Positions 43,889 to 52,764 of a stretch of DNA of 64,000 bases are shown here, piece by piece. The stretch is from Mycolicibacter senuensis (lineage in GTDB: Bacteria > Actinomycetota > Actinomycetes > Mycobacteriales > Mycobacteriaceae): assembly GCF_002101885.1 (NCBI RefSeq), contig NZ_LQPS01000050.1, positions 56,167 to 120,166 of the forward strand. The letters run 5' to 3'. The position numbers and the translations under genes were made by a program. Position 1 is the stretch's first letter. Each line of letters begins with the position of its first letter. Under the pieces are notes generated by a model. It saw nothing but the letters and a program-made list of their open reading frames with translations. It did not search any database and had not been told where the DNA came from.

Positions 43889-44669
43889 CCACCTTGAACT
43901 CCAGCCCGGTCACGTGCCGGGACTCGTCGGAGACCAGAAACAGCACCGCGTTGCTGACATCGCGGGCCTCGGTCATGATGATCGGCAACGCGTTGGCGAA
44001 GATCGGGCCGAGGTCGGCGCGCTCGCCGTGCAGCAGGGCGTGCAGCGCATCCGGCCGCATCCCGGTCTCAACCCCGGTGGGATGCACCGTGTTGACCCGG
44101 ACATTCACCGCCGCAAGCTCATTGGCCAGTGCACGGCTCATGCCGACCACCCCGTGTTTGGATGCGGTGTAGGGCGTGTGCAGCGGGCTGCCCTTCAGTC
44201 CGGCCACCGAACTGACGTTGATCAGGCTGCCGCCGTGGGAGACCAGGTGCGGCAGCGCCGCAGCGCAGGTGTTCCACGCCCCGATCAGATTGACGTCGAC
44301 TACCGTGCGCCACTGCTCGGAGGTGGTGGTGTCCCAGGTCCCACCGGTGATCACCCCGGCGTTGGCGACCGAGGCGTCCAGACCGCCCAGCTCCGCCACC
44401 CCGTCGTCGACCGCGGTCCGCAGCGCGGCGGCATCGCGGACATCCACCACGCGCGTGACCGCACGGCGACCCTGTTGTTCGACCAGCCGGGCGGTCTCCT
44501 CGAGGTCTTCGGCTGCGGCCAGCGGATAGTCGATCTCCGGCAGCGACGCGCAGATGTCGACCAGGATAAGGTCGGCGCCCTCCTCGGCCAGCCGCACGGC
44601 GTGGCTGCGACCCATGCCTCGCGCGGCGCCGGTGACCAGCACCCGCTTGCCCGCTACCCGCCCGCTCAT
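43866..44669 (-). CDS. Mycofactocin-type short-chain dehydrogenase
   Basis: 267-residue SDR with TGAARGMGRSHAVRLAEEG near residue 13, the VDICASLPEID insertion region typical of mycofactocin-linked members, ANAGVITGG, and the catalytic YTASKHG near 168. Its start overlaps the end of the next upstream SDR by four bases (ATGA), and its end overlaps the CMD gene. Two tightly coupled SDRs suggest consecutive or stereo-complementary alcohol oxidations. Confidence 0.9.
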   Translation of the reverse strand: MSGRVAGKRVLVTGAARGMGRSHAVRLAEEGADLILVDICASLPEIDYPLAAAEDLEETARLVEQQGRRAVTRVVDVRDAAALRTAVDDGVAELGGLDASVANAGVITGGTWDTTTSEQWRTVVDVNLIGAWNTCAAALPHLVSHGGSLINVSSVAGLKGSPLHTPYTASKHGVVGMSRALANELAAVNVRVNTVHPTGVETGMRPDALHALLHGERADLGPIFANALPIIMTEARDVSNAVLFLVSDESRHVTGLEFKVDAGATLR

Positions 44670-45496
44670 AGCTTGTTGCAGAAGCCGGCGTCGACGGGGA
44701 AGGTGACCCCGGTGACGTAGCGGGCAGCGTCGGAGACCAGGTAGGCGATCGCGGCGCTGATGTCTTCGGGTTCGAGCATGCCGACCGGCATCGGATTCTG
44801 CAGATGCGGGCCGCCGTCGGGGTAGTTCTCCAGGAACGAGGTCATGGCCGGGTTCACCGCCATCATGGTGTTGACCGCGGTCGGGTGCACGGTGTTGACC
44901 CGGATGCTGTGCGGGGCAAGGGCGTTGGCCAGTGTTCGCATCAAACCGACTATGCCGTGCTTGGACGCCGCGTAGCCCAGGCCGCCGCCTTGCAGCCCGC
45001 CGAAACCCTTGAGCCCGGCGGTCGAGCTGGTGAACACGATCGACCCGCCCCGGTCACCGGCGATCAAGTGGCCAATGGCGGCTTTGGCGGTGTGGAACGA
45101 GCCGACCAGGTTGACGTCGAGCACGTCGGTCCACATCTGCAGGTCTTCCTCGTCGGTCAGCTCGCGAAACGCCATGGCGGCGATGCCGGCGTTGGCGCAG
45201 ACGATGTCGAGCCGGCCGAAGTGCTCGACACCGGCGTCCAGTGCCGCCTTCAGCGCTGCGAAATCGCGGACGTCGGCGACCGAGCCGATCATCTTGCCGC
45301 CCTGCGCCTCCACCAAGGCGACCGTCTCGTCCAGCTCGTCGCGGGAGCCCATCGGATAGCCGTTGGAGGCGATGTCGGCGCAGATGTCCACGCCGATGAT
45401 GTCGGCGCCGTCGGCGGCCAGGCGCACCGCGTGGCTGCGGCCCTGCCCGCGCGCCGCCCCGGTGATGAATGCGACTTTTCCGTCCAGAGAACCCAT
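44666..45496 (-). CDS. Mycofactocin-type short-chain dehydrogenase
   Basis: 276-residue SDR, first gene of the minus-strand operon. Cofactor motif TGAARGQGRSHAVRLA, VDICADIASNGYP insertion, CANAGIAAM, catalytic GYAASKHG near 180, and a C-terminal DAGFCNKL. The intergenic region to the divergent TetR gene holds a perfect operator-like palindrome (45506-45518) nine bases upstream of the start, so this operon is probably repressed by that regulator. Confidence 0.92.
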   Translation of the reverse strand: MGSLDGKVAFITGAARGQGRSHAVRLAADGADIIGVDICADIASNGYPMGSRDELDETVALVEAQGGKMIGSVADVRDFAALKAALDAGVEHFGRLDIVCANAGIAAMAFRELTDEEDLQMWTDVLDVNLVGSFHTAKAAIGHLIAGDRGGSIVFTSSTAGLKGFGGLQGGGLGYAASKHGIVGLMRTLANALAPHSIRVNTVHPTAVNTMMAVNPAMTSFLENYPDGGPHLQNPMPVGMLEPEDISAAIAYLVSDAARYVTGVTFPVDAGFCNKL

Positions 45497-45505
45497 GCCA
45501 GTACG

Positions 45506-45518
45506 GTAACCTGGTTAC
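45506..45518. promoter_or_regulatory. Perfect operator-like palindrome GTAACC-T-GGTTAC
   Basis: Six-base arms around a single T, in the 47-base gap between the divergent SDR operon and TetR gene. Placement is typical of a shared TetR operator. Confidence 0.75.
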
Positions 45519-45543
45519 TCAACGACGGCAAGGGGGTGAATCG

Positions 45544-46128
45544 ATGTCCGGTCCGGAGGATCGGATCCTCGGCATCGTCGTCGAGATCCTCGAAACGCAG
45601 GGCTACGACGCGGTTCAACTCCGCGAAGTCGCCCGCCGCGCCCGGGTGTCGCTGGCCACCATCTACAAGCGGTATGTCACCCGCGACGAGCTCATTCTCG
45701 CCGCGCTGGACAGCTGGATGGCGGAGAACCGTTACTCCGGCGTCGACGCGTATGCGCCAGAGCCCGCCGAGCCGTTGTACCCGGCGCTGATGCGGTTGTA
45801 CCGCACCATCTTCGAGCCGTGGGAGCGCCACCCGGCCATGCTGACGGCCTATGTGCGGGCCCGGTCCGCGCCTGGCGGTGACGCGTTGGTACGCCGCGGG
45901 CTCGACGTCGTGGGGCCGGCGATGCGGGCGGCGCTCTCCGAGGTCGACGAAGCCTTCATCGCCGACCTGGATGTCATCATCTCCAACCTGGTGTACGGCC
46001 TGTCGGCGCGCTTCGCCGCCGGCGAGCTTGCGATCACCGATATCCTGCCCACCCTGGACCGGGCGGTCTACCGGCTCACCAGCGGATACGAGGCGGACCG
46101 AGGCGCTCGGCGCCGGCCGGCGACGTAG
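45544..46128 (+). CDS. TetR-family regulator
   Basis: 194 residues. HTH region: ILGIVVEILETQGYDAVQLREVA, then RRARVSLATIYKRYVTRDEL, residues 8-51 (read in two parts). The ligand domain carries the PWERHPAMLTAYVRAR helix also seen in KstR-like regulators. ATG at 45544 follows AGGGGG and a longer frame lacks support. Divergent from the SDR-CMD-ALDH operon, its most probable target. The VOC-SRPBCC gene starts 10 bases after its stop. Confidence 0.9.
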   Translation: MSGPEDRILGIVVEILETQGYDAVQLREVARRARVSLATIYKRYVTRDELILAALDSWMAENRYSGVDAYAPEPAEPLYPALMRLYRTIFEPWERHPAMLTAYVRARSAPGGDALVRRGLDVVGPAMRAALSEVDEAFIADLDVIISNLVYGLSARFAAGELAITDILPTLDRAVYRLTSGYEADRGARRRPAT

Positions 46129-46138
46129 GCTGCTACCA

Positions 46139-46954
46139 ATGCCGGATGTCGTGTTCACCGCCGTCGCACCCGTCATTCCGGTGCGCGATCTCGATGCGGC
46201 CCTCGACCGCTACCGCCGCCTCGGATTCACCGCCCGCGCCTACGCCGGGCCGGCCCGCTACGGATTCGTCGACCGCGGCGCGGTGTCGCTGCACCTGACC
46301 GAATGGGCTGAGCACGACCCGCTGCGCACCGCGGCCGCGGTGTACCTGTACGTCGACGACGCCGACGCGCTCTACGCGCAATGGACGGCATCGGGTGTTC
46401 CGGGTCGGTTCATCGCACCGGCCGACACCGACTACCGGCTTCGGGAGTTCGCCTACGTCGACCCGGAGGGCACTTTGCATCGCGTCGGTTCGCCACGTCG
46501 GATCGTCAGCGCCGCCCGCGACATCGCCGCACCGGCCGAGCGGATCTTCGAGCTGATCGCCGATCCGGCTCGCCAGCCGCACTGGGACGGCAACGACAAC
46601 CTGGCCGAAGCGGGTCCCGGGCAGCGGGTGCGGGCCGCCGGCAGCCTGTTCACCGTGACGCTGACGTCCGGCGCCGTCCGGGAGAACCATGTGGTGGAGT
46701 TCGAAGAAGGACGCCGGATCGCCTGGCTACCAGCCGAACCCGACACCCCGCCGCCGGGACACCTATGGCGGTGGGAACTCGAACCGCTGGACGCGGTCCA
46801 CACCCGCGTCACCCACACCTATGACTGGTCGTCACTGAGCGACCCGAACCGCCTGCAGCGCGCGCGGCTGACCACCGCGGACAACCTGGCGGCCTCGCTC
46901 GCCCGGCTCGCATGGTTGGTCGAGGGTCCTGACGCCACCGATCAGCGTGCGTAA
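46139..46954 (+). CDS. VOC (glyoxalase-like) and SRPBCC fusion protein
   Basis: 271 residues. Residues 1-120 are a VOC/bleomycin-resistance-type domain (IPVRDLDAALDRYRRLGF; REFAYVDPEGTLHRVG). Residues 125-265 are an SRPBCC/START-like cavity domain (ARDIAAPAERIFELIADPARQPHWDG, in pieces; HVVEFEEGRRIAW). Both domains bind small hydrophobic ligands, so the fusion could bind, isomerise or detoxify a pathway intermediate. It lies 10 bases after the TetR gene. No catalytic function can be assigned. Confidence 0.82.
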   Translation: MPDVVFTAVAPVIPVRDLDAALDRYRRLGFTARAYAGPARYGFVDRGAVSLHLTEWAEHDPLRTAAAVYLYVDDADALYAQWTASGVPGRFIAPADTDYRLREFAYVDPEGTLHRVGSPRRIVSAARDIAAPAERIFELIADPARQPHWDGNDNLAEAGPGQRVRAAGSLFTVTLTSGAVRENHVVEFEEGRRIAWLPAEPDTPPPGHLWRWELEPLDAVHTRVTHTYDWSSLSDPNRLQRARLTTADNLAASLARLAWLVEGPDATDQRA

Positions 46955-47011
46955 ACCCGGTGATTCGCATGGTGTGTCGGCCGGGGACACGCACGCTGGG
47001 GCATGGACGGG

Positions 47012-49210
47012 CTAGCGGTTGTCGGCGAAGGAGCGCAGCGCCTCGATCTGCGCGGGATCCAGGGATGGTCGCACGGTTTCGCGGGCGGCGGCCACGTCGG
47101 CCTTCGTGACGTCGGCGGCGTCGATGGACCGGCGCATCGCGGTCAGCGCCGCCTCGCGCAGCAGCGCCACACAGTCCGCGGCGCTATAGCCGTCCAAGTC
47201 GGCGGCCAGCGCGTCAAGGTCGACGTCGTCGTGCAGCGGCACGGATTTGCCGGCCACCCGCAGGATCTGGCGGCGGGCGTCGGCGTCCGGCGGCTCGACG
47301 AACACCAGCTTCTCCAGCCGGCCCGGCCGGGTCAGCGCCGGATCGATCAGCTCCGGCCGGTTGGTGGCCCCGACCACCACCACGTCGCGCAGTGGGTTGA
47401 CGCCGTCGAGTTCGGTCAGCAGCGCGGCCACCACCCGGTCGGTCACCCCGGAATCGAAGCTCTGTCCCCGCCGTGGCGCCAGCGCGTCGATCTCGTCGAG
47501 GAACACCAGTGACGGCGCGGAATCACGGGCGCGCTGGAACAGGTCCCGCACCGCCCGCTCGCTGCTGCCCACCCACTTGTCCATCAGCTCGGCGCCCTTG
47601 ACCGCGTGCACGCTGACCCGCCCGGAACCGGCCAGGGCGCGCACCACGAACGTCTTGCCGCACCCCGGCGGGCCGTAGAGCAGCACGCCGTGCGGGGGAT
47701 CGACACCGAGCCGGGTGAAGGTGTCCGGGTGCTGCAACGGCCACAGGATCGCCTCGGTCAGCGCCTGTTTGGTGGCCGCCATGTCTCCCACGTCATCGAG
47801 GGTGATCGAGCCGACCGAGACCTCCGCGGCCGCCGAACGCGACAGCGGACGGATCACACTGAGTGCCCCGATCAGGTCCTGCTGGGTGAGCGTGGGCGTC
47901 TCGTCGTTGTCACTAGCCCGCGACGCCGCCCGGAGCGCCGCCTCCCGGACCAGCGCGGCAAGATCAGCCGCCACGAAACCCGGTGTGCGGTCAGCGATCT
48001 CACTCAGTGTCAGGTCCGTCGTGGGAACCGAGATCAGCAGGGTGGCCAGCAGCGCGGCCCGGGTCGCGCCGTCGGGCAGGCTCAGCCGGATCTCCCGGTC
48101 GCACAGCTCCGGCGCCCGCAGTCGCGGATCGACCCGGTCGGGAAGCGCCGAGGTGGCGATGAACGCCACTCCCTCGGTGGCCACGGCGGTGCGCAGTTCA
48201 GCCAGGATCAACGTCGCGACCGGCTCCGGCGGTTCGGGCAGCAGGGTGTCCACGTCGGCGATCAGCAGCACGCCGCCGCCGTCGCGGACCTTCGCCACCG
48301 CCGAGCGCACCGCGGCCAGCCGGTCGTCGGCGGCCAGCGCACCGATCTCCGGCCCGTCCAGTTCGAGCAGCCGTCGGCCCTCGCACACCGCCCGCACCAG
48401 CGTCGTCTTGCCGACCCCGGCCGGCCCCGAGACCAGCACCCCGAGGTTGGTTCCGGCGTTGAGTGTCTTGAGCAGCTGCGGCTCGTCGAGGGCCAGCTTG
48501 AGCCATTCGGCGAGTTTGGCGGCCTGGGCCTCGCAGCCCTTGAGTTCGTCGATGGCGATCCGGGCCGGACGCACCCGCGCGGCGGCCGACGGCTTCGCCG
48601 TGACCGCGGTGCCGTTGCCCCAGGTCACCAGTGAATTCGGTTGCACGCTCACCGGTCCGGCGGGATCGACACCGGTCACGGTGAGCAGCTCGGAGGTCCA
48701 GCTGATCCCGACCGCCGACGCCAGCGCGGTGGTCGCTGCCGAGGTCGAGGTGCCCGGTCCCAGGTCGCGGGGCAGCAGCGACACCGCGTCGCCGACGGTG
48801 AGCACCTTGCCCAGCAGCGCCTGGCGCAGCGTGTTCGGTGACAGACTCTGCGAGGCCAGTGCCGAGCCGCTCAACGTCACCGATCGGGCGCCGTAAACGG
48901 TCACCGCGGCCACCACCACCTCGGTGCCGTCGCGCAGCCCGGCATTGGACAGCGTGACGTCGTCGAGCAGCACCACCCCGGTTGGGGCATCCGGCCCGGC
49001 CAGCCCCGCCACCGCCGACGTCGTGCGAGAACCGGTCAGCGACACCGCGTCCCACTCCCGGATGCCCAGGGCGGCAATCGCTTCGGCGTGCAGCCGGACC
49101 ACACCACGGCGGGCGTCGACCGCGGAGGTGTTGAGCCGGGCGATCAGCGTCAGGTGGCGGGAGGAGGTCCGGGAGCCATCGCCGTCCCGATGCTCTTCAA
49201 TAGAACCCAT
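47012..49210 (-). CDS. Double AAA ATPase, Cdc48/VAT-like (Rv0435c)
   Basis: 732 residues with an N-terminal double-psi-barrel-like part (LTLIARLNTSAVDARRGVVRL) and two AAA modules. D1 has SGPAGVGKTTLV near residue 280 with a weak Walker B. D2 has YGPPGCGKTFVV near 515, Walker B LVFLDEIDALAP near 570 and arginine fingers in RPGRLEKLVF. It resembles eukaryotic Cdc48/p97. In mycobacteria it is conserved but of unknown role, probably a protein unfoldase. ATG at 49210; its start codon overlaps that of the divergent chorismate mutase gene. Confidence 0.95.
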   Translation of the reverse strand: MGSIEEHRDGDGSRTSSRHLTLIARLNTSAVDARRGVVRLHAEAIAALGIREWDAVSLTGSRTTSAVAGLAGPDAPTGVVLLDDVTLSNAGLRDGTEVVVAAVTVYGARSVTLSGSALASQSLSPNTLRQALLGKVLTVGDAVSLLPRDLGPGTSTSAATTALASAVGISWTSELLTVTGVDPAGPVSVQPNSLVTWGNGTAVTAKPSAAARVRPARIAIDELKGCEAQAAKLAEWLKLALDEPQLLKTLNAGTNLGVLVSGPAGVGKTTLVRAVCEGRRLLELDGPEIGALAADDRLAAVRSAVAKVRDGGGVLLIADVDTLLPEPPEPVATLILAELRTAVATEGVAFIATSALPDRVDPRLRAPELCDREIRLSLPDGATRAALLATLLISVPTTDLTLSEIADRTPGFVAADLAALVREAALRAASRASDNDETPTLTQQDLIGALSVIRPLSRSAAAEVSVGSITLDDVGDMAATKQALTEAILWPLQHPDTFTRLGVDPPHGVLLYGPPGCGKTFVVRALAGSGRVSVHAVKGAELMDKWVGSSERAVRDLFQRARDSAPSLVFLDEIDALAPRRGQSFDSGVTDRVVAALLTELDGVNPLRDVVVVGATNRPELIDPALTRPGRLEKLVFVEPPDADARRQILRVAGKSVPLHDDVDLDALAADLDGYSAADCVALLREAALTAMRRSIDAADVTKADVAAARETVRPSLDPAQIEALRSFADNR

Positions 49211-49784
49211 GCGGTCATTATCGGCATACCGCCGCTCACTGTTGCCGGCGATCGGCGCGGTCACGCTGCTGGCGATACCGGTGCCGTCTCGCGCCGATAC
49301 GGCGAACCCGCTGGCCGAGCTGGTTGACGCCGCCGCCGGCCGCCTCCAGGTCGCCGACGATGTGGCGGCGGTCAAATGGCGGACCGGCGGTGCCATCGAG
49401 GACCCGGTCCGGGTGCAGCAGCAACTGACGAAGCTGGCCGACGATGCCGCCCGTAACGACCTCGACCCCGCCTACGTGCAGCGGATCTTCGGCGACCAGA
49501 TCGCCGCCACCGAAGCCGTCGAGCACCACCGGTTCGCGCAGTGGAAACTGGACCCGGCCACCGCGCCGGCGAGCGCCCCCGAGCTGGCGGAATCACGTGC
49601 CCGCATCGACGGATTCAACCGCGAGATGCTCACCCAGATCGGGCTGCGGCGGCAGCAGCTGCATTCTCCGGAGTGCGCCGCCCGGCTCGATGAGGCGCTC
49701 CGGGAGGTCAGCGCCGCGCGCCGACTAGGCGAGTTCGAACACGGCGCACTGACATCGGCGACCCGCGAGTACTGCTCCGAATAG
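49209..49784 (+). CDS. Secreted chorismate mutase (AroQ gamma type, Rv1885c-like)
   Basis: 191 residues. A Sec signal peptide (MRSLSAYRRS, hydrophobic core, cleavage near SRADT) is followed by the helical mutase. Key residues are in VADDVAAVKWRTG (Arg/Lys), EDPVRVQQQL, FGDQIAATEAVEHHRF and the C-terminal AALREVSA-like helix; paired Cys (PECAAR and EYCSE) fit the disulfide of the periplasmic class. It converts chorismate to prephenate outside the cytoplasm; purpose unclear. In M. tuberculosis this gene is elsewhere, so it has moved here. The ATG overlaps the start of the AAA ATPase gene. Confidence 0.9.
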   Translation: MRSLSAYRRSLLPAIGAVTLLAIPVPSRADTANPLAELVDAAAGRLQVADDVAAVKWRTGGAIEDPVRVQQQLTKLADDAARNDLDPAYVQRIFGDQIAATEAVEHHRFAQWKLDPATAPASAPELAESRARIDGFNREMLTQIGLRRQQLHSPECAARLDEALREVSAARRLGEFEHGALTSATREYCSE

Positions 49785-49785
49785 C

Positions 49786-50691
49786 TCAGCGACCCGGTTT
49801 GCGCAACCGCAGCCGGGCCATCGATTGCCCGCTGGGCCGGCGGATGCCCAACGGGCGGCGTCCCGGCTGCGACCGGCGGATCTCCCGGCGCGCGGCCCGG
49901 CGTTCCCGGGGAGCGTGCTCCCAGGCTTCCGGATGCGCAGCCACCCAGCGCTGGCTGCGGACCGAAAACGGAATGGTGCACAGGTAGGCCACGATCAGCA
50001 CCAGCACCAGCACATACGGGAACAGGAACGCCGCGGCGGCCACCAGCGCCAGCACCGCCAGCAGCACCGCCGCCAGATGCGGCGGCACCGACACGGCATG
50101 CATCTTGCGCATCGGGATCCGGCTGACCAGCAGCATCGACGTGCCCACCACCCAGGCGCAGGTGAACCACTGCGACGTCCACCAGCCGTCGCCGAACTGC
50201 AGTTTCGCGGCCAGCAGGCCCATCAGCGTGATCGCTCCGGCCGGGGCGGGCATCCCGACGAAGAACTCGCGGGTGTAGGCCGGCAGGGTGGCGTCGTCGA
50301 GCAACGCGTTGAACCGGGCCAGCCGCAGCACCACGCACACCGCATACAGCAGCACCACGATCCAGCCCGCCGGCTGCGTCGACAGCAGCGACACGTAGAT
50401 CACGATCGCGGGCGCCACCCCGAAGTCGACGGCGTCGGCCAGCGAATCGATCTCGGCGCCCATCCGCGACTCGGCGTCGAGGATGCGGGCCACCCGGCCG
50501 TCCAGACCGTCGAGGATGGCGGCCGCGGCGATCAGTGCCATCGCGACGTGCACCTGGCCGTCCAGTGCGTACTTGATCGAGGTCAGGCCGGCGCAGATGG
50601 CCAGCACCGTCATCGAACTGGGCAGGATGTGCAGGCCGACCGGGCCCCGGGTGCGGGTCGTCGGGTGGACCGGACGGGCGGAACTCGTCAT
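49786..50691 (-). CDS. pssA: CDP-diacylglycerol-serine O-phosphatidyltransferase PssA
   Basis: Makes phosphatidylserine at the membrane. The CDP-alcohol motif is complete: DGRVARILDAESRMGAEID continuing to SLAD, near residues 63-86. About seven membrane helices lie between 20 and 245, followed by a long Arg-rich cytoplasmic tail (about 50 residues). Coupled to psd by a four-base overlap, so phosphatidylserine is made and then decarboxylated by neighbouring gene products, as at Rv0436c-Rv0437c. Confidence 0.95.
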   Translation of the reverse strand: MTSSARPVHPTTRTRGPVGLHILPSSMTVLAICAGLTSIKYALDGQVHVAMALIAAAAILDGLDGRVARILDAESRMGAEIDSLADAVDFGVAPAIVIYVSLLSTQPAGWIVVLLYAVCVVLRLARFNALLDDATLPAYTREFFVGMPAPAGAITLMGLLAAKLQFGDGWWTSQWFTCAWVVGTSMLLVSRIPMRKMHAVSVPPHLAAVLLAVLALVAAAAFLFPYVLVLVLIVAYLCTIPFSVRSQRWVAAHPEAWEHAPRERRAARREIRRSQPGRRPLGIRRPSGQSMARLRLRKPGR

Positions 50692-51395
50692 GGCAGCTGG
50701 GCCAGCACCGTCTCACCGGCGACCATGCGCTGCCCGACGCCGACCAGCGGCTGCGTCCCGACCGGCAGGTAGGTGTCCAGCCGCGACCCGAACCGGATCA
50801 GCCCGTAGGTGTCACCGATCGCCAGATGGTCACCGGGCCGGGCGTCGCAGACGATGCGCCGTGCCAGCAGCCCGGCGATCTGCACGGCGATCACCTCGGC
50901 GCCCTCGGCGGTGCGGATCCGCACACTGTTGCGCTCGTTGTCCTCGCTGGCCTCGGTGCGGTCCGCAGACCCGAACCGGCCGGCCCGGTGCAGCACGTCG
51001 AGCACCTCACCGCCGACCGGAGCCCGCTGCACGTGCGCGTCGAACACCGACATGAAGATGCTGACCCGCGGCAGTGGGGTGTCGGGCAGATCCAGTTCCG
51101 GCGGCGGGGTCGCGGTGTCGACCAGGCAGACCATGCCGTCTGCGGGTGCCACCACCACACCGGGGCGCGTCGGCGGTACCCGGCGGGGATGCCGGAAGAA
51201 CCCGGCGCTGGCACCCGCGGCCAGCAGCCCGGCGCCGCGAACCCAGCGCTGCTTGCGGCCCACCGCCGCCACACCCAGGCCGCCGGCGACGAACGGCAAG
51301 CCGGCGTGGTGCATCGGCGGCACCGTTGAGCGCACGAGATCGATCAGGTGTCGCAGACCGCCGGGATCATCTGCTGCGCGGGGTCGTCTGGCCAT
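50688..51395 (-). CDS. psd: Phosphatidylserine decarboxylase
   Basis: Pyruvoyl-dependent enzyme converting phosphatidylserine to phosphatidylethanolamine. 235 residues, the short mycobacterial type. The self-cleavage site is RFGSRLDTYLP near residue 205 (Gly-Ser, forming the pyruvoyl group). Other landmarks are FFRHPRRVPP near 67, PADGMVCLVD near 86 and FMSVFDAHVQRAP near 115. N-terminal membrane-associated stretch near 30-65. Follows moeA2 by 46 bases on the same strand. Confidence 0.96.
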   Translation of the reverse strand: MARRPRAADDPGGLRHLIDLVRSTVPPMHHAGLPFVAGGLGVAAVGRKQRWVRGAGLLAAGASAGFFRHPRRVPPTRPGVVVAPADGMVCLVDTATPPPELDLPDTPLPRVSIFMSVFDAHVQRAPVGGEVLDVLHRAGRFGSADRTEASEDNERNSVRIRTAEGAEVIAVQIAGLLARRIVCDARPGDHLAIGDTYGLIRFGSRLDTYLPVGTQPLVGVGQRMVAGETVLAQLP

Positions 51396-51441
51396 CCGGC
51401 CATCTTAGAAGCTGCCGCGTTCGGGGGGCCGAATCGCCGGC

Positions 51442-52659
51442 TCACCCGGTCAGGTCCCAAACTTCCACCGAGGTCCCCGCCGGCAATTCGGTCACCTCGT
51501 CGGCGATGTCGAGCAGGCAGTTCGCCGACGCCAGGTAGCGCAGATGATGGGAGGCCGGCGGGCCGTAGTTGGTGACCGTGCCGGTTTCGTGGTCGAGCAG
51601 GCCGCGCCGGAACTGCCGCCGGCCCGGCGGTGAGGTCAGCGTCTCGCTGAGCACGGCGGTGCGGCGCGGCCGCTCCGGGGTGGGCAGGTCCATCGCGCGG
51701 CGCAACACAGGGCGGACGAACACCTCGAAGGACACCTGCGCACTGACCGGGTTGCCCGGCAGCGTGATGATGGCCGCCTGCCCGACCCGGCCGATCCCCT
51801 GCGGCATGCCCGGCTGCATCGCGACCTTGACGAAATCCACGCCCTGGTCGCCGTCGCGGCCGAAGACGTCCTTGACCACCTCGTAGGCGCCCGCGCTGAC
51901 CCCGCCACTGGTGATGATCAGATCCACCGCACCGTCGGCCACGCCGTACCGGTCGAGCACCGCGGTGAACTCGGCGGTGTCGTCGGCGACGGTGACCGCG
52001 GCCACCACCTCGGCCCCGGCCTCGCGCACCGCGGCGGCCAGCATCACCCCGTTGGACTCGTAGATCTGTCCGGGCTCCAGCGGGATGCCGGGTTTGATCA
52101 GTTCGGTACCGGTGGAGATCACCAGCACCCGTTGGCGGGGCCGCACCGTCAACTCGGCCAAGCCCAGGGCCGCCGCCAGACCGACCGCCGGCGGAGTGAC
52201 GACCTGCCCAGCCCACAGCACGGTGGCGCCCTCCGCGACGTCCCCGCCGGCGCGGCGGATGTGGCGGCCCCGGGCGGTGGCGGCACTGATCTCCACCACG
52301 TCGACGCCGCCGTCGGTGGCCTCGACGGGAACCACCCCGTCGGCGCCGAACGGAACGGGTGCACCGGTCATGATGCGGTGTGCGGTACCGGGCTGCAGCG
52401 ACGGGATGTCGGTGCGCCCGGCCGGAATGTCCTCGGCCACCGGCAACCGCACCGGGTTCTCCGGTGTCGCCGCGGCCACGTCGTCGGCAAGCACCGCATA
52501 ACCGTCCATGCCGGAGTTGTCGAAGACCGGCAACGAGATCGGCGCGGTCACCTCCGCGGCCAGCACCAGCCCCTCGGCGTCGGCGAGCGCGACGGTGACC
52601 GGCGGGCGGGCCCGGATCAGCTCGGCGACGGCCCGCTGGTGCTCCTCGACAGATCGCAT
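51442..52659 (-). CDS. moeA2: Molybdopterin molybdenumtransferase MoeA
   Basis: 405 residues. Inserts molybdate into adenylylated molybdopterin. Landmarks: PVFDNSGMDGYAV near residue 45, HRIMTGAPVPFGADGVVPVE near 95 (start of domain III), STGTELIKPG near 185, and the molybdopterin-binding TSGGVSAGAYEVVK near 255, followed by LPGNPVSAQVSFEVF. ATG at 52659 is well placed relative to the family start; a longer frame is not credible. Position matches Rv0438c; the gene is distinct from M. tuberculosis moeA1. Confidence 0.94.
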   Translation of the reverse strand: MRSVEEHQRAVAELIRARPPVTVALADAEGLVLAAEVTAPISLPVFDNSGMDGYAVLADDVAAATPENPVRLPVAEDIPAGRTDIPSLQPGTAHRIMTGAPVPFGADGVVPVEATDGGVDVVEISAATARGRHIRRAGGDVAEGATVLWAGQVVTPPAVGLAAALGLAELTVRPRQRVLVISTGTELIKPGIPLEPGQIYESNGVMLAAAVREAGAEVVAAVTVADDTAEFTAVLDRYGVADGAVDLIITSGGVSAGAYEVVKDVFGRDGDQGVDFVKVAMQPGMPQGIGRVGQAAIITLPGNPVSAQVSFEVFVRPVLRRAMDLPTPERPRRTAVLSETLTSPPGRRQFRRGLLDHETGTVTNYGPPASHHLRYLASANCLLDIADEVTELPAGTSVEVWDLTG

Positions 52660-52764
52660 GCCGACAGTCTGACTCAGACCGCGACGGTGATTCCTGTCAG
52701 TTCCTCGGAGACCGGTTCTGCCCGGGAGGTGACAGCGCCGCTGCGCTGGGTCATTCTCTGTTGC

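Noticed and set aside
46974..46990. GTGTC-GGCCGGG-GACAC hairpin as a terminator between convergent genes
   Set aside because: Five-base stem only, no T-run; common by chance at this GC content.
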